Source of the DNA: Pyrenophora tritici-repentis
Taxonomy: Eukaryota > Ascomycota > Dothideomycetes > Pleosporales > Pleosporaceae
Assembly (NCBI RefSeq): GCF_003171515.1
Contig: NC_089390.1
Span: 7,440,001 to 7,504,000 of the forward strand
Direction of reading: 5' to 3'
DNA: 64,000 nucleotides
Part shown: piece after piece, positions 23,169 to 35,327 of the stretch
Position numbering within the stretch: the stretch's first letter is position 1
How the letters are laid out: each line of letters begins with the position of its first letter
The notes under the pieces: generated by a model
Database searches by the model: none
What the model was told of the DNA's origin: nothing
Seen by the model: only the letters and a program-made list of their open reading frames with translations
Translations under genes and position numbers: made by a program

Positions 23169-24523
23169 GAGTTCTCCTGGCGTAAGGCAGGCATCGTACA
23201 TAGAGAGCTAGACTAGTCAAATAAGCTCTCAAGTTAGGAGTAGAGAGAACAGTAGAGAAGTTCTGTGAGAAAAAGACGAAGTTTAACTTCTATAAGAGAG
23301 ACTAGGCTAGGTAAGGCGTTAAGCCCAGAGAAGACTGGACCGAATGAAAGGAAGAGTGTCCTTACACTCAGCGCGTGGTTGTAAGAGGTAGCAAGTTTTG
23401 CAATGAGTGCCGGCGCTTGTACATGATCTGCCACCCATTAATTTGGAAGAGGTATATGTCTTCTTGTCTGCATGCATGTGTTCCTCTTATTCCCGGCTCT
23501 CCAAGTGATGAGTGAATGGTAGTCTGACCGGAAGAATGCAATAGGAATTGCGATGTTCAGTACTCAGAACTAACATAGCTATTAAGTACCCATTTTGACT
23601 TGATGGCTTAACACGTACCTCTTGTTATCCGAAAGTACACATAATACCCTAAATGGCAACGTTATAAGGATATAGTTACTCTAATGGCTTATATTGAACT
23701 TGTGGTAACTGCCTACACAACTTCGATCATACCGCCACGTTAATACCATCTTAAGCATAGAAATTACATTGAGCACATGTCCGCTACAAACATCGTTAAA
23801 TATACTCTCCCAGCGGCTCAGATAGTGCGCTCAGAATTCACATCGACCTCCATCGTCCAGCAATCTTATTACGATATGCTCACCCGTCTCCCTCGACGAC
23901 TCTACCCATCACCAACATTCATTATGGCGACCCAATCAACCCTTTCCACCTCAATCCCCGATATTCCCCCAATATGTGATGTCCAGCTCCCTCACACACT
24001 AACAAACTTCGCCGGCCTCCTTGCTCTCGGACCTACGATCACAGAGCGCAAGATCCCCCCGTTACTGTTGTCACACGTGGAAGCCAGAAGTCTTCTCCGT
24101 CAATGAAACTGCGTACTTGCAGAAAAACATGTACGATGTCCATGAGTGTTCGAATAGAGATCCGAGTTTTGTGTGCGCTGCGTTACTGAGGGAAGAGAGC
24201 AAGGTTAGTGGCGCATTTGGGTGTTTGAAAGGGATAAAGGGCAGTGCGGATGTGAGCATGAAGGTGCCTGGGCAGGAATAGTTTTTGCGGTTATATTAGG
24301 GTTGGGAGGAGTTTTGGGGGGCGGTTTGGATGTGAAGGCGGGGTGCTTGTTGATTTGGATTGGTGGATGGAGAGTACGCTATGTGCTTCTACGAATCAAG
24401 TGCGGGAAGCACAGAGATCGAGTTGGTCTGATTTCAGGATTGACGCCAACAACGACTCTGCGTGTGCGGATGAGGGAATATGTATACATGCAGACGATAA
24501 CATTGATATAACCCTGTCCTGTC
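23169..24523. other. Intergenic region between sugar transporter and Cir_N gene
   Basis: 1,355 bases. The first 600 are A/T-rich with no coding signal. Around 23,924-24,281 there is a weak, frame-broken coding-like stretch listed separately. Nothing else stands out. Confidence 0.4.
23924..24281 (+). pseudogene. Possible broken small gene, function unknown
   Basis: From the ATG at 23924 one frame gives MATQSTLSTSIPDIPPICDV and a further 40 residues. A neighbouring frame from about 24,070 gives a more protein-like stretch with CCHTWKPEVFSVNETAYLQ and NRDPSFVCAALLREESK, ending PGQE at 24281. Joining the two needs a frameshift or a non-obvious intron between about 24,040 and 24,075, and I see no good GT-AG pair. 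I do not recognise a family. It could equally be chance open frame. Confidence 0.2.
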
Positions 24524-25712
24524 TCAGTGCTCACCATGTCTGCGACCTCGATGTCTTTCACGATCATGACCACGATCGCGCTCCCTACTCCTACTACGGT
24601 GATTTCGTTTTTCACTGCGATGCGAGAATATATGCGCATGTCTGTCCCTGCTGCGACTGGGACTCCGACTCCTACGGACGTGTCTGGACCGAGGGCGTTC
24701 AGCATGGCGAGCGCGGTCTTCGGTATCGTCCCGGTCACGTCTCTTTCTCTTATGATGCCTGCTCTGCCTCTCTTCCTGCTCTTGCGCAGCTCGTAACTCC
24801 CTTAGCTCGCGGTCGCGCTCCTCAGCCCACCGCTTCTTATCTTGTTTGGACCTTTTCAGTTGAGCTTGGGCCTTTTGCATAAAGGCAAATGGGTCGCTGG
24901 AAGATATGCGAGCCTGTTCTCTTTCTTTGCGCCGAGGATCCTCATTTCCCCAAACGTCTTTATTTACGAAGCCTTCATATACCGTCAGGTCCTGGTCTTG
25001 AGTAGCTTCCTGCGATGGCTTTTGTTCGGCCGTGTACCATGGCTGATCTAGCCCCGCCTTTCCTGCTGCGTTTGAGAAGCGCATGCTGTATTGGTCCTCG
25101 AGAGCCTTTTCCTTCTTCCGCTTCTCTGCCTCGGCCTCAGCATTCCGTTCGCGCTTGATGGCCTCTTTCATATCCACCGGAAAGAGATTGATGTTGCCGG
25201 CATAGTCTTGGAGAGGGGCGTCGCTAGCGGTGTTCCGGAGTTTGAAGATGTTGTTGTTCTTGGTGTCCTTGTCGTCCTCGTCCCTGGGCGCCGTGAGGGT
25301 TCTGGCCAGCCGTATGTCCATGTCTGTATCATCCTCACCGGCGAGCTTCCTTCTCTTCTTTTCGCGACCACCCTCATGTTTTTCCTTCACCCGCCCCGAT
25401 CCATCCTCGTGTTTCGGTACTTTTTCTGGCAAGGGCGGCGGTGTTCGGCCTCGGAGAATAGCAGCACGTCGCTCGGCGTCGAGCTCTTGCAAACGCTGCT
25501 CATCGGCCTGTTCGCGGGCAGCGGCGGCGGCCTCGTCGGCTTTGACGCGCGCAATGTTGTCGGCATTGTAGACGTTCCATGACTGAGACGGTCAGTGTGA
25601 GGTTTGTAGGTGGTAAAGTTGTAATATCATGTACCTTTTTGCCTAGTAAATGCCTGTATATTGGTTAAAGGTTCCGGCATCGAAAGTGGCAGAGGAACAC
25701 ATACAGAGGCAT
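24524..25712 (-). CDS. Cir_N-domain protein, LENG1-like (probable splicing-associated)
   Basis: Minus-strand exons 25712-25705 (8 bases), 25653-25635 (19 bases) and 25582-24524 give 361 residues. Splicing yields MPLHLLGKKSWNVYNADNIA, the conserved N-terminus of LENG1-type Cir_N proteins, then RVKADEAAAAAREQADEQRL and ELDAERRAAILRG. The middle is charged and predicted helical (KEAIKRERNAEAEAEKRKKE). The conserved tail blocks are LTVYEGFVNKDVWG and DPFAFMQKAQAQLKRSKQDK. The C-terminal 100 residues are Arg/Ser/His-rich, RS-like (HVRRSRSPSRSRDRH). Family members are nuclear and found with spliceosomal proteins; the role here is inferred. Start and tiny exons are chosen because they rebuild the conserved N-terminus with GT-AG ends. 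Confidence 0.82.
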
Positions 25713-26265
25713 GGTGGCGCTGATGAAGTTTACCAGCTACATGGCCAGCTTCACGAGGACGTTCAGTTGATGATGCCTGCTGCCCGGCTAACATTCACCC
25801 TTGCATTGTGGAGCCGGTCCAAGCGCCAACCATGGTCCAGGTCTACCGGTATCCGTCTTTCCAGCTGCAGCCGTCGCTGTCCCCGCAACGCTCCGGGCAA
25901 GGCACATCGCACACTGCACACCAACCTGCAGCGGCTAGTCGAAGCTTACTACTTGAATCATGGCGTGTATCACACCTGATTCAATACAACATCCGCCCGT
26001 TGTGCCTCATAGCAGTTGCCTCTTTTAGCAGCTGTGTGCAAAAGGAAGCTTCCCAACCACCGGCCGAGCCTCGTCTAGACCGCCGCATAGACTTCATCAC
26101 TTTCACTTTCACTTTTACACCCCGGTCTACGTGTATGACAATGTACGACTTGCAAGCAAAAGTTTGCTGAAGGCACGCTACCTTATAAATGTTGGCCTCG
26201 CTTTAAAGAAACACCGTCGCATTTTCCAGCTCATCGTCCGGTCTACCAGCGAGCGACATCCCGAT
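25713..26265. other. Divergent intergenic region
   Basis: 553 bases between the Cir_N gene and the downstream unknown gene. Open frames run through it on the plus strand, but the ORF entering the next gene begins only at a GTG. I see no conserved content. Confidence 0.45.
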
Positions 26266-27030
26266 ATGCCTACCTGGCTTGTTCACGGCTTTCGGTGGCC
26301 TCGCGCACAGATCCGCATTCATGTCATCCTCCAAAACCTCGACGATGCAGCACCCGAATGGCTCATGGCTCCTGCCACAACGGCCTGTATGACGGAAAAC
26401 TTCAAGAAACAATGGCCCGAACAAATGGCTCAGTTGCCTGATCTGCGCTTCATTGAGCAATACGACCCCGACGACCTTACTGCCAAAGACCAACCCTATG
26501 CATACGTATGCGACATCGTGCAGGAGATTAAGCTTGGAATAGAAGTAGACGAAGTAAGAGGAGCAGGTCTAGGGGAGGAACAGTGGGCAGCCATTGCTGA
26601 ATTGAGGGACAAAGTGGCACCGGGCGAGAAATTGGGCTGGTTCGTCGTAGTGAATGGTGACGTCGAAAGGTGGGCTCCAGCACTCGAGGACGATGACACA
26701 ACACCGGATGCCAGTCAGTTTGGCAATGCAAGTCAGAGGAGTAGTGTGGGACAGGCTACTTCTGTACAAATACAGGAACCAGAACGACCGTCTACGAGTA
26801 GAAGTTTGAAGAAGTGGTTTGGTGGATTGAGGAAATCGAAAAGGTAAGTTTGAAGAGCTTCATCATTTTAACTTTTACTGAGATATTATAGCGGCAAGGA
26901 TTTAAGAGGCGACGCCGCAATAAACACAGATCCAGTCCCGCCGCTACCTCCGATATCTCCTCGTCATGGCTTACAGTCTCCGAGCTCTTCAAATGGGTTC
27001 GCCCCGAATCAGGGCAAGAACGCGTCCTGA
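26266..27030 (+). CDS. Conserved fungal protein of unknown function
   Basis: Exons 26266-26843 and 26892-27030 give 238 residues. The start MPTWLVHGFRWPRAQIRIHV is chosen because the open frame upstream begins only at a GTG, and because the Trp/Arg-rich opening looks like a true N-terminus. The first 150 residues look globular, mixed alpha/beta, with DLRFIEQYDPDDL, YAYVCDIVQEIKLGIEV and GWFVVVNGDVERWAP. The remainder is Ser/Pro-rich with a basic patch SLKKWFGGLRKSKS that could contact membranes or nucleic acid. The last exon is Pro-rich (PVPPLPPISP). I do not recognise a functional family. No signal peptide or membrane helix is evident. Confidence 0.72.
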
Positions 27031-27651
27031 AGGCGGGGATGCTATAAGCAAACGCACACGACAGCGTATCGCACATGTAAGAACAAACATAAAAATCAAG
27101 TGTTTACAAGCGTGCGTGATAGAAAGGTTTTGTAATTCTTAGATACATGCAATATACCCATGTCAAGTTACTGCAGCGATATCTTACCTCATGTAGTGAA
27201 AGGATGTTGGTTCTCAGTAGGCTGGTGAACAAATGCAAATCAGCCCAGTCCCATGTACTGACAATGCCACCTCAGTATGCCCCATACCAGAGGGTGTTCG
27301 TACACGGGGAAGTTCCATGTGAGCGCCTGTCGCAAACTCACCTTTCGAGTTTAGCGCCAGCCGAGCTCGAGTAACACGTGACGCGTGATGACGCGCGATT
27401 GCCTAAGCTCAAATTATTAGAACATCGCGACTGCTTCCGCATGCCAACTCATACACAACCCGGACATTCATGCAATTTCCGTAGCCCCAGAGTGGACTAC
27501 TCTAAGCTCAAATCTGCATCTATCGACGGAACCTTCCTCCAGGTTTTTCCCTGCACGACTTTTGTGATTCCTCGCGCGACCTGCGCATCGGTACAAACCA
27601 GGGCTTCCATCTTCGCGCATAGTCGCCTCGACCCGCGAGAAAGCCGCCAAC
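27031..27651. other. Intergenic upstream of PRP6
   Basis: 621 bases with only short unsupported ORFs. It contains the PRP6 promoter. Confidence 0.5.
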
Positions 27652-30548
27652 ATGAGTCGACGTGACTTCTTGTCCATGCCCGCGCCCGAAAACTATGTGG
27701 CTGGTTTGGGCAGAGGAGCTACGGGCTTCACGACCCGGAGTGACTTGGGTCCTGCTCGTGAGGGGCCGTCAGAGGAGCAAATGAAGGAGATGCTGGCAAA
27801 GCGTGCGGCATCCTTGGGTCAAGCAGCGCCTTCTGCGTATGGAGTCACAGAAAAGAAGGAGGAGGAGAGAGACGAGGAAGAAGACCGATTCCAGGATCCT
27901 GACAATGAGGTCGGCCTATTCTCAAGTGGTATGAACTACGACAAGGAGGACGATGAGGCAGACCGCATCTACCAGGAAGTAGACGAGAAAATGGACAAAC
28001 GCCGCCGAGCCAGAAGGTTAGTTCCCCTCATTTCTTTACCCTTCCTCCCCTTCCCTCTATCCGTGCTTTCAGAGTATTCATCGTGTTTTTTTCACGAACA
28101 GATACCAATTGTGTCCGCCGTAGGGAAGCTCGAGAGCAACAAGAACGTGACGAATACGAACGTAACAACCCGAAAATCCAGCTTCAGTTCGCCGATTTAA
28201 AACGAGCCCTCGGTGGCGTTTCGGAGGAGGAGTGGGCAGCGCTGCCAGAAGTTGGAGACATGACAGGAAAAGCAAAGCGTGCACGTGAAGCTCGTATGGC
28301 CAACTCGCGGTCATATGCTGTTCCGGATAGTGTATTGGCCGCCGCATCGAAAAGCGGTGAACTTGATACCTCGATATCTTCCGACGCTGATGGCATGACT
28401 ACCAACCTTGCGAGTATCGGTGCTGCTCAGCTGTCTGCGCTGACTGTACGACTCGACTCGGCGGCGAGTGCGCCTGGCTCGCAAACCACGACGACTTCAG
28501 GGACAACAACATCTGTAGACCCCAAAGGATACATGACTGCTCTGAGCAGGAAGGAGGCAATGGGTGGTGAAGTGCCAGTAGAAGATATTAACAGAGCCCG
28601 CGTTCTGCTAGAGTCGGCCGTCAAGACCAACATACACAATGGTCCTGGTTACGTTGCGCTGGCACGCCTCGAAGAGGTGGCTGGAAAGATTCATACTGCT
28701 AAAAAGGTTATTGCTCGGGGATGCGAATTGTGCCCGAAATCCATCGTCGTTTGGGAGGAGGCTATCCGGTTGAATCGCGACAATCTGCACAACGCGAAAA
28801 TCATCGCAGCGAACGGCATCAAACAGAACCCTAAGGCTGTGAAGCTGTGGGAAGCTGCAATTGACCTGGAACAGACACAGGCAGCCAGAAAAAAGGTTAC
28901 CCGTCAGGCTTTGGATCATAATCCTCAGAGTGTGGAGCTGTGGAAGACACTCATCAACGACACAGAAGAGTTGGATGCCGTTCGCCTCCTATTCGCCAAA
29001 GCAACAGAGACCATACCACTCGCTGAAGAGTTATGGGTTTCTTACGCGCGTGTTTCAGAACCGGAAGCTGCACAACAGATTCTTAACAAAGCGCGCAAGG
29101 CCATCCCAACCAGTTGGGCCATTTGGATTCACGCCTGCAGACTCCAAGAAGAGCTTGGCAAGGTGGATATGTTGGACATGATTATGAGCCGAGCTGTCAA
29201 ATCCCTTATCAAAGAGAACGCCATGATCAAGCGGGAAGAGTGGATTGCACAGGCGGAGATTTGTGAGGAGCAAGGGGACAAGGGAACAGCAGCTGCCATA
29301 ATCAAGGCAACTGTTGGCTGGGGTCTCGACGAGGACGACGATCGCAGGGATGTGTGGCTAGAAGACGCTAGGAGTGTTTTGAACAGGAACAAGCCAGAGA
29401 CAGCTAGAGCGATCCTGGGTTTCGCTGTCGCCGTCTTCCCGTACAGCACCACAGTTTGGCACGCGTCTACGGATCTTGAAAAGCACCATGGCACGACGGA
29501 CACACTGCTGAATGTTCTGGAACGCGCGGTAAACGCTTGCCCGAACTCGGAGTCTCTGTGGTTGCTGTACGCTCGAGAGATGTGGCAGTCAGGAAACCCT
29601 GAGGGTGCTCGCAAGGTTTTGGGCCGAAGTTTCGAGGCTCTACCAGGTAACGAAATGCTGTACACTCGCGCCGTCGACTTCGAAGTAGACGCTGGTAATT
29701 TCGATGAGGCTCGACAGTTCCTCAAAGTGGCCCGTGAATCAGCTGCTACTGACCGAATCTTCATGAAGTCTGCGGTGCTCGAGCGACAGCTAGAGAATTA
29801 CGAGACTGCGATCGACATTTGCAATCAGGGACTGCAAAACTGGCCGGGTAGCTGGAAGTTGCATGCTGTCAAGGGACAGGTGTATGAGCAGTTATCGAAG
29901 CTGCCTGAAGCTCACGAGGCCTTCAGTATCGGTACACGTGCGGTACCAAAAGCGCCAGTTCTGTACATCCTCCTCTCCCGTCTACAAGTCAAGCAGGGCG
30001 CGGTTGTTAAAGCGAGATCAACGCTAGATCGTGGCCGACAGCAGAACCCAACGAGCGAGGATATACTTCTTGAGCAGGTCCGACTGGAGCGTCGCCAAAA
30101 CAACATGAATGCTGCTCAGCAACTCATGGCTGGTGCTCTGCAAAAGTGCCCCAACTCAGGTAAACTGTGGGCGGAGAAGATCATGCACCTTGAAAATCGT
30201 ACGCAGCGGAAGCCGCGTGCACTTGAAGCCATCAAGAAGGTCGAGAAGGATGCACAACTATTCGTTGTTGTTGCACGTATCTTCTGGTCTGAGCGACGAC
30301 TTGACAAGGCGGCAACGTGGTTCGTCAAGGCAGTCACTCTCGACAGCGACTATGGCGACGCGTGGGTATGGTACTACAAGTTTTTGGAGCAGCACGGCAC
30401 CGAAGAAAAGAAGCAGGACACATTGTCCAAGGTTGCGTTGGCTGAGCCCAAGCATGGAGAAATATGGCAGTCGGTGGCTAAAGACCCGAAGAATGCACGT
30501 CTGGGCGTTGAGGAGGTTCTCAAGCTTGCGGCGCAGAACGCAGAGTAG
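27652..30548 (+). CDS. PRP6: Pre-mRNA splicing factor Prp6 (U4/U6.U5 tri-snRNP)
   Basis: Structural protein bridging U5 and U4/U6 in the tri-snRNP. Exons 27652-28016 and 28124-30548 give 929 residues, as expected for the family. The N-terminal PRP1 domain starts MSRRDFLSMPAPENYVAGLG and includes RGATGFTTRSDLGPAR and DEADRIYQEVDEKMDKRRR. The intron (GTTAGT...GTAG) sits inside the conserved RRAREARE-type region and restores REAREQQERDEYE. From about residue 200 to the end there is a long array of HAT/TPR-like repeats, for example GYVALARLEEVAGK, PKSIVVWEEAIRLN and DYGDAWVWYYKFLEQHG. It converges on ATM1 with 195 bases between stops. Confidence 0.96.
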
Positions 30549-30743
30549 ATTGGTGCGAGGGCCTTTGTGTTGCGAGTTAAGCAGAGATTGTAGATGGCCG
30601 GACAGGATTGCATATGGCTGGGCAGTAGGAGGTATATTAGTATACCCTTCATCTTCACTTCTACCCCGTTGATTTCATGTTCAACGTGAATAACGTAGTT
30701 GAATCCACACGAGTATAAAACTCGCTTCCGTCTCTGACACGAT

Positions 30744-32946
30744 CTACTTTTTCTCGACCATAACCTCGTCCTCACCTTCCTTCTCGACAAACATTGTTTC
30801 TTGCGCACTCCAAAGCTCACTATACAAGCCATCACGATCAATAAGATTCTGATGGGTTCCGCTCTCAGCCACAGTACCCTCACGCAACACAATGATAATA
30901 TCAGAGTCATAAATGGTACGGAGTCGATGCGCAACGAAGACGGAGGTGCGTTTCTTCTCCTTGACAAGGGAGTTGATGTGCGAGAGTAGCGCCTGCTCTG
31001 TATGCGTATCCAAAGCCGAAGTCTAGAAAATCTAAAGTCAGCGCAACTGCAATAGGAAAAAGAAGATGAACCCGGCGGAGAAGACCTACCGCTTCATCAA
31101 AGAATAAAAACGGTGGGTCCTTCAATATCAACCTCGCAACTGCCAACCTCTGCTTCTCACCACCTGAAATCATCATGCCCCGCTCACCAACCATGGTGTC
31201 GTAGCCATCGGGAAAGCGTGCAATACTCTCATCGATCCTCGCGCGCCTTGCCGCTTCAATCACTTGGTCTTGTGTAGCATCTAAGTTACCGTAATGGATG
31301 TTGTGCTGAATCGTGTTATTGAACAATGGTGTATCCTGAGGAACGACACCAATAGCCCTGCGCAAGCTATCAAGCTGCACATTGCGAATATCCTGGCCGT
31401 CGATCAAAATGCGACCTTCCTGCGCATCATAGTATCTGAACAATAGGCGAAGGATGGTAGATTTGCCACAGCCGCTAGGACCAACAATTGCAACTTTTTT
31501 GCCAGCAGGGATAGTGAGATTTAGGTTCTTGAGAATGGGGCGGTCGGGGCGGTATCCAAAGGTTACGTTTTCGAACTTGATTTCTCCTGTCTTGAGGGCC
31601 AGGGGTGGCGCATTTGGTTTATCCTTTACGGCAACGTTTACTTTTTGGAGGTTGAAGAGGGTTTCCATGTCGAGGAGGGACTGGCGCAATTCGCGGTACA
31701 TGGAGCCGAGGAAGTTGAGGGGCACGCTCAGTTGGAAGACGAGTTGATTGACCATGACGAGGTCGCCGACGGTGAGGTTACCGGTTGCGACGCCGTTGGC
31801 GGCCAAGTACATCATGGCGGTTAGCGCGGAGGAGAAGATGATGTTTTGACCCGAGTTGAGGAAGGCGAGCGAGGTGGCGACTTTGATGGAGGCCTTTTCG
31901 TAGTCTTTGAGGGCATTGTCGTAGCGGGATACTTCGTACTTTTCGTTGTTGAAGTACTTGACTGCTTCGTAGTTGATCATGGAGTCGACAGCAACGGTTG
32001 CGGCTTTATTATCGGCGGCGTTGGCTTGCTTCCTGAATTTTGTGCGCCAGGAGGTGGTCATGATGGTGAAGACGGAGTAGGCGGTCATGGTGGTGCCGGT
32101 GATGAGAGCAAATTGCCAACCATATTGGTATGTCAAAATACCACAGACGAGGGAAATTTCTAGTGCTGTGGGGAAGATGTGGAAGACCATGGCTGTCAGC
32201 AAGAAGCTGATGCCCTTGGTTCCACGATCAATGGCCCTGGTCAAGCCTCCTGTCTGCCTTGAAAGATGGAAGCTCAGGTCCAACCTCAGCAAATGTTCGT
32301 AGACGCTGCAGGCGACCTTGCGTATAGCCTTTTGGGCGACGCTCGCAAAGACGGCATTGCGAAGTTCTTGAGAAACCGTTGCGCCAATGCGCGTCATACC
32401 GTCTGAATCATAGTCTCAGCCAAGATGGGGCAAAATATACATTGCTGGGTCTAGCTTACAAGCGATGATCATAGAGCCCGCTACTGTCGTCGCAGTGCCC
32501 CCAACAGCGGCAAAGTCTATGTTCATGGCATCTACAATGCTCTTGAAGTAGAAGGGAACCTGTACGTTGAGAAGCTTTGCGCCTATCAGCAAGCCCACAC
32601 TCAATCCCACTCTGAAGCGCGTGCCCAGATTATCCTTGGGCCATAGGTACTGCGACATCTCTTTCATAATGGCCCAGTCAGCCTTGCGCTGCTGCTTGTT
32701 GGTGAGAAGCTGCTCTTGCAGCAATGGGTCCGCCTTTGCCATCTTAGAGGCTTGCGCATCAGCAGCTGCTTTGGTGGCCTCGAGGGTCGGCTTGGACCCT
32801 GGCTTGGGCCGCTGGCCATGCGCATCTTTTCTATGCAGGGGAGACGAGGTGAAGACGCGAATGCCTTGGTGTAGTGGATGTGGGCGCAAACCAGATGCGC
32901 GAAAGCCCGGCCGGCTGGCGACGCGGGCAAGTGGTAGAATTAACAT
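30744..32946 (-). CDS. ATM1: Mitochondrial ABC transporter Atm1
   Basis: Half-size ABC exporter of the mitochondrial inner membrane that exports a sulfur/glutathione compound for cytosolic iron-sulfur protein assembly. Exons 32946-32460, 32402-31090 and 31022-30744 give 692 residues. The N-terminus is Arg/Pro-rich without acids (presequence). The membrane domain contains [39 protein letters not shown] and [14 protein letters not shown]. The nucleotide-binding domain has Walker [10 protein letters not shown] (about residue 470), Q-loop [11 protein letters not shown], signature ISGGEKQR, Walker B FLFFDEATSALD (rebuilt by the second splice) and H-loop [11 protein letters not shown]. It is divergent from AIM24. 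Confidence 0.96.
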
Positions 32947-33208
32947 GGCAGACTTGACATGTTATGGGTTTCGAGAGATACTGGGCGGTGGCCTTTTTTT
33001 GACGGCCGGACCAAGTCAGCTTGTGAGTACCTGAGGTTGCGGCATGCATGTGCATGGAAGCCCGCACGCCATCCCGCCGTCATTCAGTTAGCGCGTTTTG
33101 CGGCGTTAGGGCTGAAGCGAGGACTTGCATCATCATCATTGATTGCCCCGAGCTTGGTTATGAACATCTTCAACACTGCCAACCACGCGCCAATTGAACG
33201 GCACAGCC
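32947..33208. promoter_or_regulatory. Shared divergent promoter region ATM1 / AIM24
   Basis: 262 bases between the start codons of two genes for mitochondrial proteins. No other feature is present, so both promoters must lie here or overlap the 5' ends. Co-regulation is inferred only. Confidence 0.55.
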
Positions 33209-34509
33209 ATGCTACGACCGGCTGCCTCGCCCTGGGCTTCCTTGTACCATACCCGGCCTGTTGCTGTACGGCGGATACCAATTGCTGCGCGATGCATCAA
33301 CATATCCACCACAAATTCGTCTGCTGAGCCGGCGCTGCAGCAGGCTGTGAATGTTGAGGGCACGGCCACGCCTATGCATACTCCAGGTACCTTGCTTGCT
33401 TACATGAGATGATCTGAAAACTCATTGCTATGGTAGACGCCCGCTTCGACGTCATCGGCACACCCTTTTCACTCCTCTCCGTCTCCCTGTCCGCTTCACA
33501 AACGCTCTACACCCGCCGCGGAACTCTGGTTGGCCTCAGCGGGAAATCAGAAAACACACTATCCACACTCTCGTTCCTTGAGCCCTTCCGAAGAGCACCA
33601 GTCGGTATCCCCTTTCTCTACCAGAAAGTGTCGTCCACCAGCCCCGTCACAGCCCTCATATCGACTAAATCACCCATATCAAGTATAGTCTCGGTCAACT
33701 TGGACGGAAGAGATGACTGGATTGTTAGCCAAAGAAATGCTTTGCTCGCGTGGACGGGCCACACGTTGAGCCTCAAGCCCCAGTACAATGTGAAGCTGGG
33801 CCTGGCCAATTGGGGCAACACATACATCACTGGTCGAGGGCTGCTAGCACTTGCTGGCAGTGGGCAGATATATCAGGTGCAAGTCAAGGCTGGCGAGACC
33901 TACGTCGCCCATCCAAGGTAAGCCAAGAACCACAGTCAAGCGTCAAGCACGATTGCTAATTCTGCCACAGCAATGTGGTCGCATACACGGCCTCCAACAC
34001 ACCACCGATTCCTTTCCGCTTCAAGTCTTCCAATATCCGCTTCCAGGTCCCACATCTCGGTCTCGGTTCGTTGATTGAGAGCAGCAGATTCTTTAGGACC
34101 ATGAGCCAGACGGCGACATGGCGGACCCTAGCCACGGCGTTCCACACTCTCAAGACATGGCTGCGGAGGACAGTATGGGGTGACAGGGTAAGCGACACCA
34201 ACCGTCTACTCGACTGCAATCGCTGACATAACATAGCTCTTCCTGCGATTCCAAGGCCCAGCCACCATGCTCCTCCAGTCACGGGCTTCACGCATCAGCG
34301 ACGTTCTCACCCTGAGGGACGTGGACGAGATTGCTGATAGTCCGCCAGGCGCGGTTCTGGACGCTGTTGAGAGGAAAATCAAGGACGAGATCAAGTCGAT
34401 TGGAGAGGGCACAAAGGCACCTATACCCAACACAGATGCCTCGGGCACTATCAGGTATGCCACCATTAAGGAGGGCAAGGCCGAGTTTGAGAAACCGGCG
34501 GTTAAGTAG
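33209..34509 (+). CDS. AIM24: Aim24 family mitochondrial inner-membrane protein
   Basis: Aim24 proteins help organise the inner membrane and cristae junctions in yeast. Exons 33209-33386, 33437-33917, 33971-34187 and 34237-34509 give 382 residues. The first exon is a mitochondrial presequence ([20 protein letters not shown]). Splicing joins HTP to [20 protein letters not shown], the family opening. The conserved core includes [33 protein letters not shown] and [20 protein letters not shown]. The ATG at 33209 is the first true start; a TTG five codons upstream is ignored. It is the last supported host gene before the transposon island, whose first repeat begins about 50 bases past its stop. 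Confidence 0.9.
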
Positions 34510-34559
34510 CTAGCAAGTGAAAAGCCTTGAGTTTAGCTTTCAATATAAAGTTAACATGG

Positions 34560-35327
34560 TTGGCAAGCGAGTCGGCCACCCCACCAACCTTTGCAACTTC
34601 AAAGCGACGCATTTCAACAACGCGATAACATTATTACTAGATATTGATACAATAGATTACTCTATATTAATTATATTAGTTTTACATGTGCATAAGTTAT
34701 GCCTAGTCTCCTTACACCTACTGCAGCGCGTTAGAGCCCGCCGCCTATAGCCTAATCGCTCTCCTCCTTGACGCTCTTCATAAGCAATCTGCTAGTCAGC
34801 CTCATTTTAAGCTACTATATCCTCTCTAGCTCCGTTTGTGAGTACCCTATGCTTCTATATACGCCTTTTAGAGCGCCGCCTACGCGCTAAGGCTGCGCTG
34901 TTAGCCTTCTTAAGACTAGAGATTTAATCGCGCATTGGCTTAGCAGAGAGCATTATTGTAAGGGTCTCACATGGGTCAGGTATTTGAAACTGTGTTGAAT
35001 TACAAAGTAATTGCAGTGCAGAGCTTGTAAGAAGCTCTGCGCGGAATATATCTAAGTAGGGGTGCGCATGGGCCACTAAACAGGTGGCTCGTGCGCGAAC
35101 ATTAAAACAACGCTAAGGCATCTAGCAGGTAGCCTGTGCGGGGCAACGGCCCAAAACCATCACATTATTACCTTAGCGCCCTTCTTTAGCTAGTTAATCG
35201 CTATAATAATAATTAAAGCTAGTAATAAGCTCTTGTGCTAGCGCACGCGCTCACGTATTAGGCTTAACTAAGCCTTAAGCTTACGCGCGTTGCTCGGCGT
35301 TCAAGCTACCTAGGGAGCCTCTAGTAG
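34560..35327 (-). pseudogene. RIP-degraded Fot1/pogo transposon end
   Basis: Aligns by eye with bases about 61,880-62,424 of the intact Fot1/pogo element, in the same orientation, starting in the terminal repeat (CACCCCACCAAC is shared) and running through the 3' coding part. Differences are overwhelmingly C-to-T and G-to-A, for example CTGGTCAG to CTAGTCAG and CATCATCACC to CATTATTACC. It is split by a solo LTR (34957-35164) and cut on the right by Ty3-A at 35,328. It cannot encode a transposase. Confidence 0.82.
34957..35164 (-). repeat. Solo LTR of the Ty3-A family, reversed
   Basis: 208 bases, the reverse complement of the Ty3-A LTR, beginning TGTAAGGGTC and ending CCATCACA. TTAT at 34953-34956 and 35165-35168 flanks it. 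Removing the LTR and one TTAT restores the Fot1 sequence, so this is a true insertion followed by LTR-LTR recombination. A handful of transitions separate it from the Ty3-A LTRs. Confidence 0.87.

Noticed and set aside
26131..26265. 45-residue extension of the unknown protein from a GTG codon
   Set aside because: GTG is not a normal nuclear start in fungi and the extension lacks conserved character.
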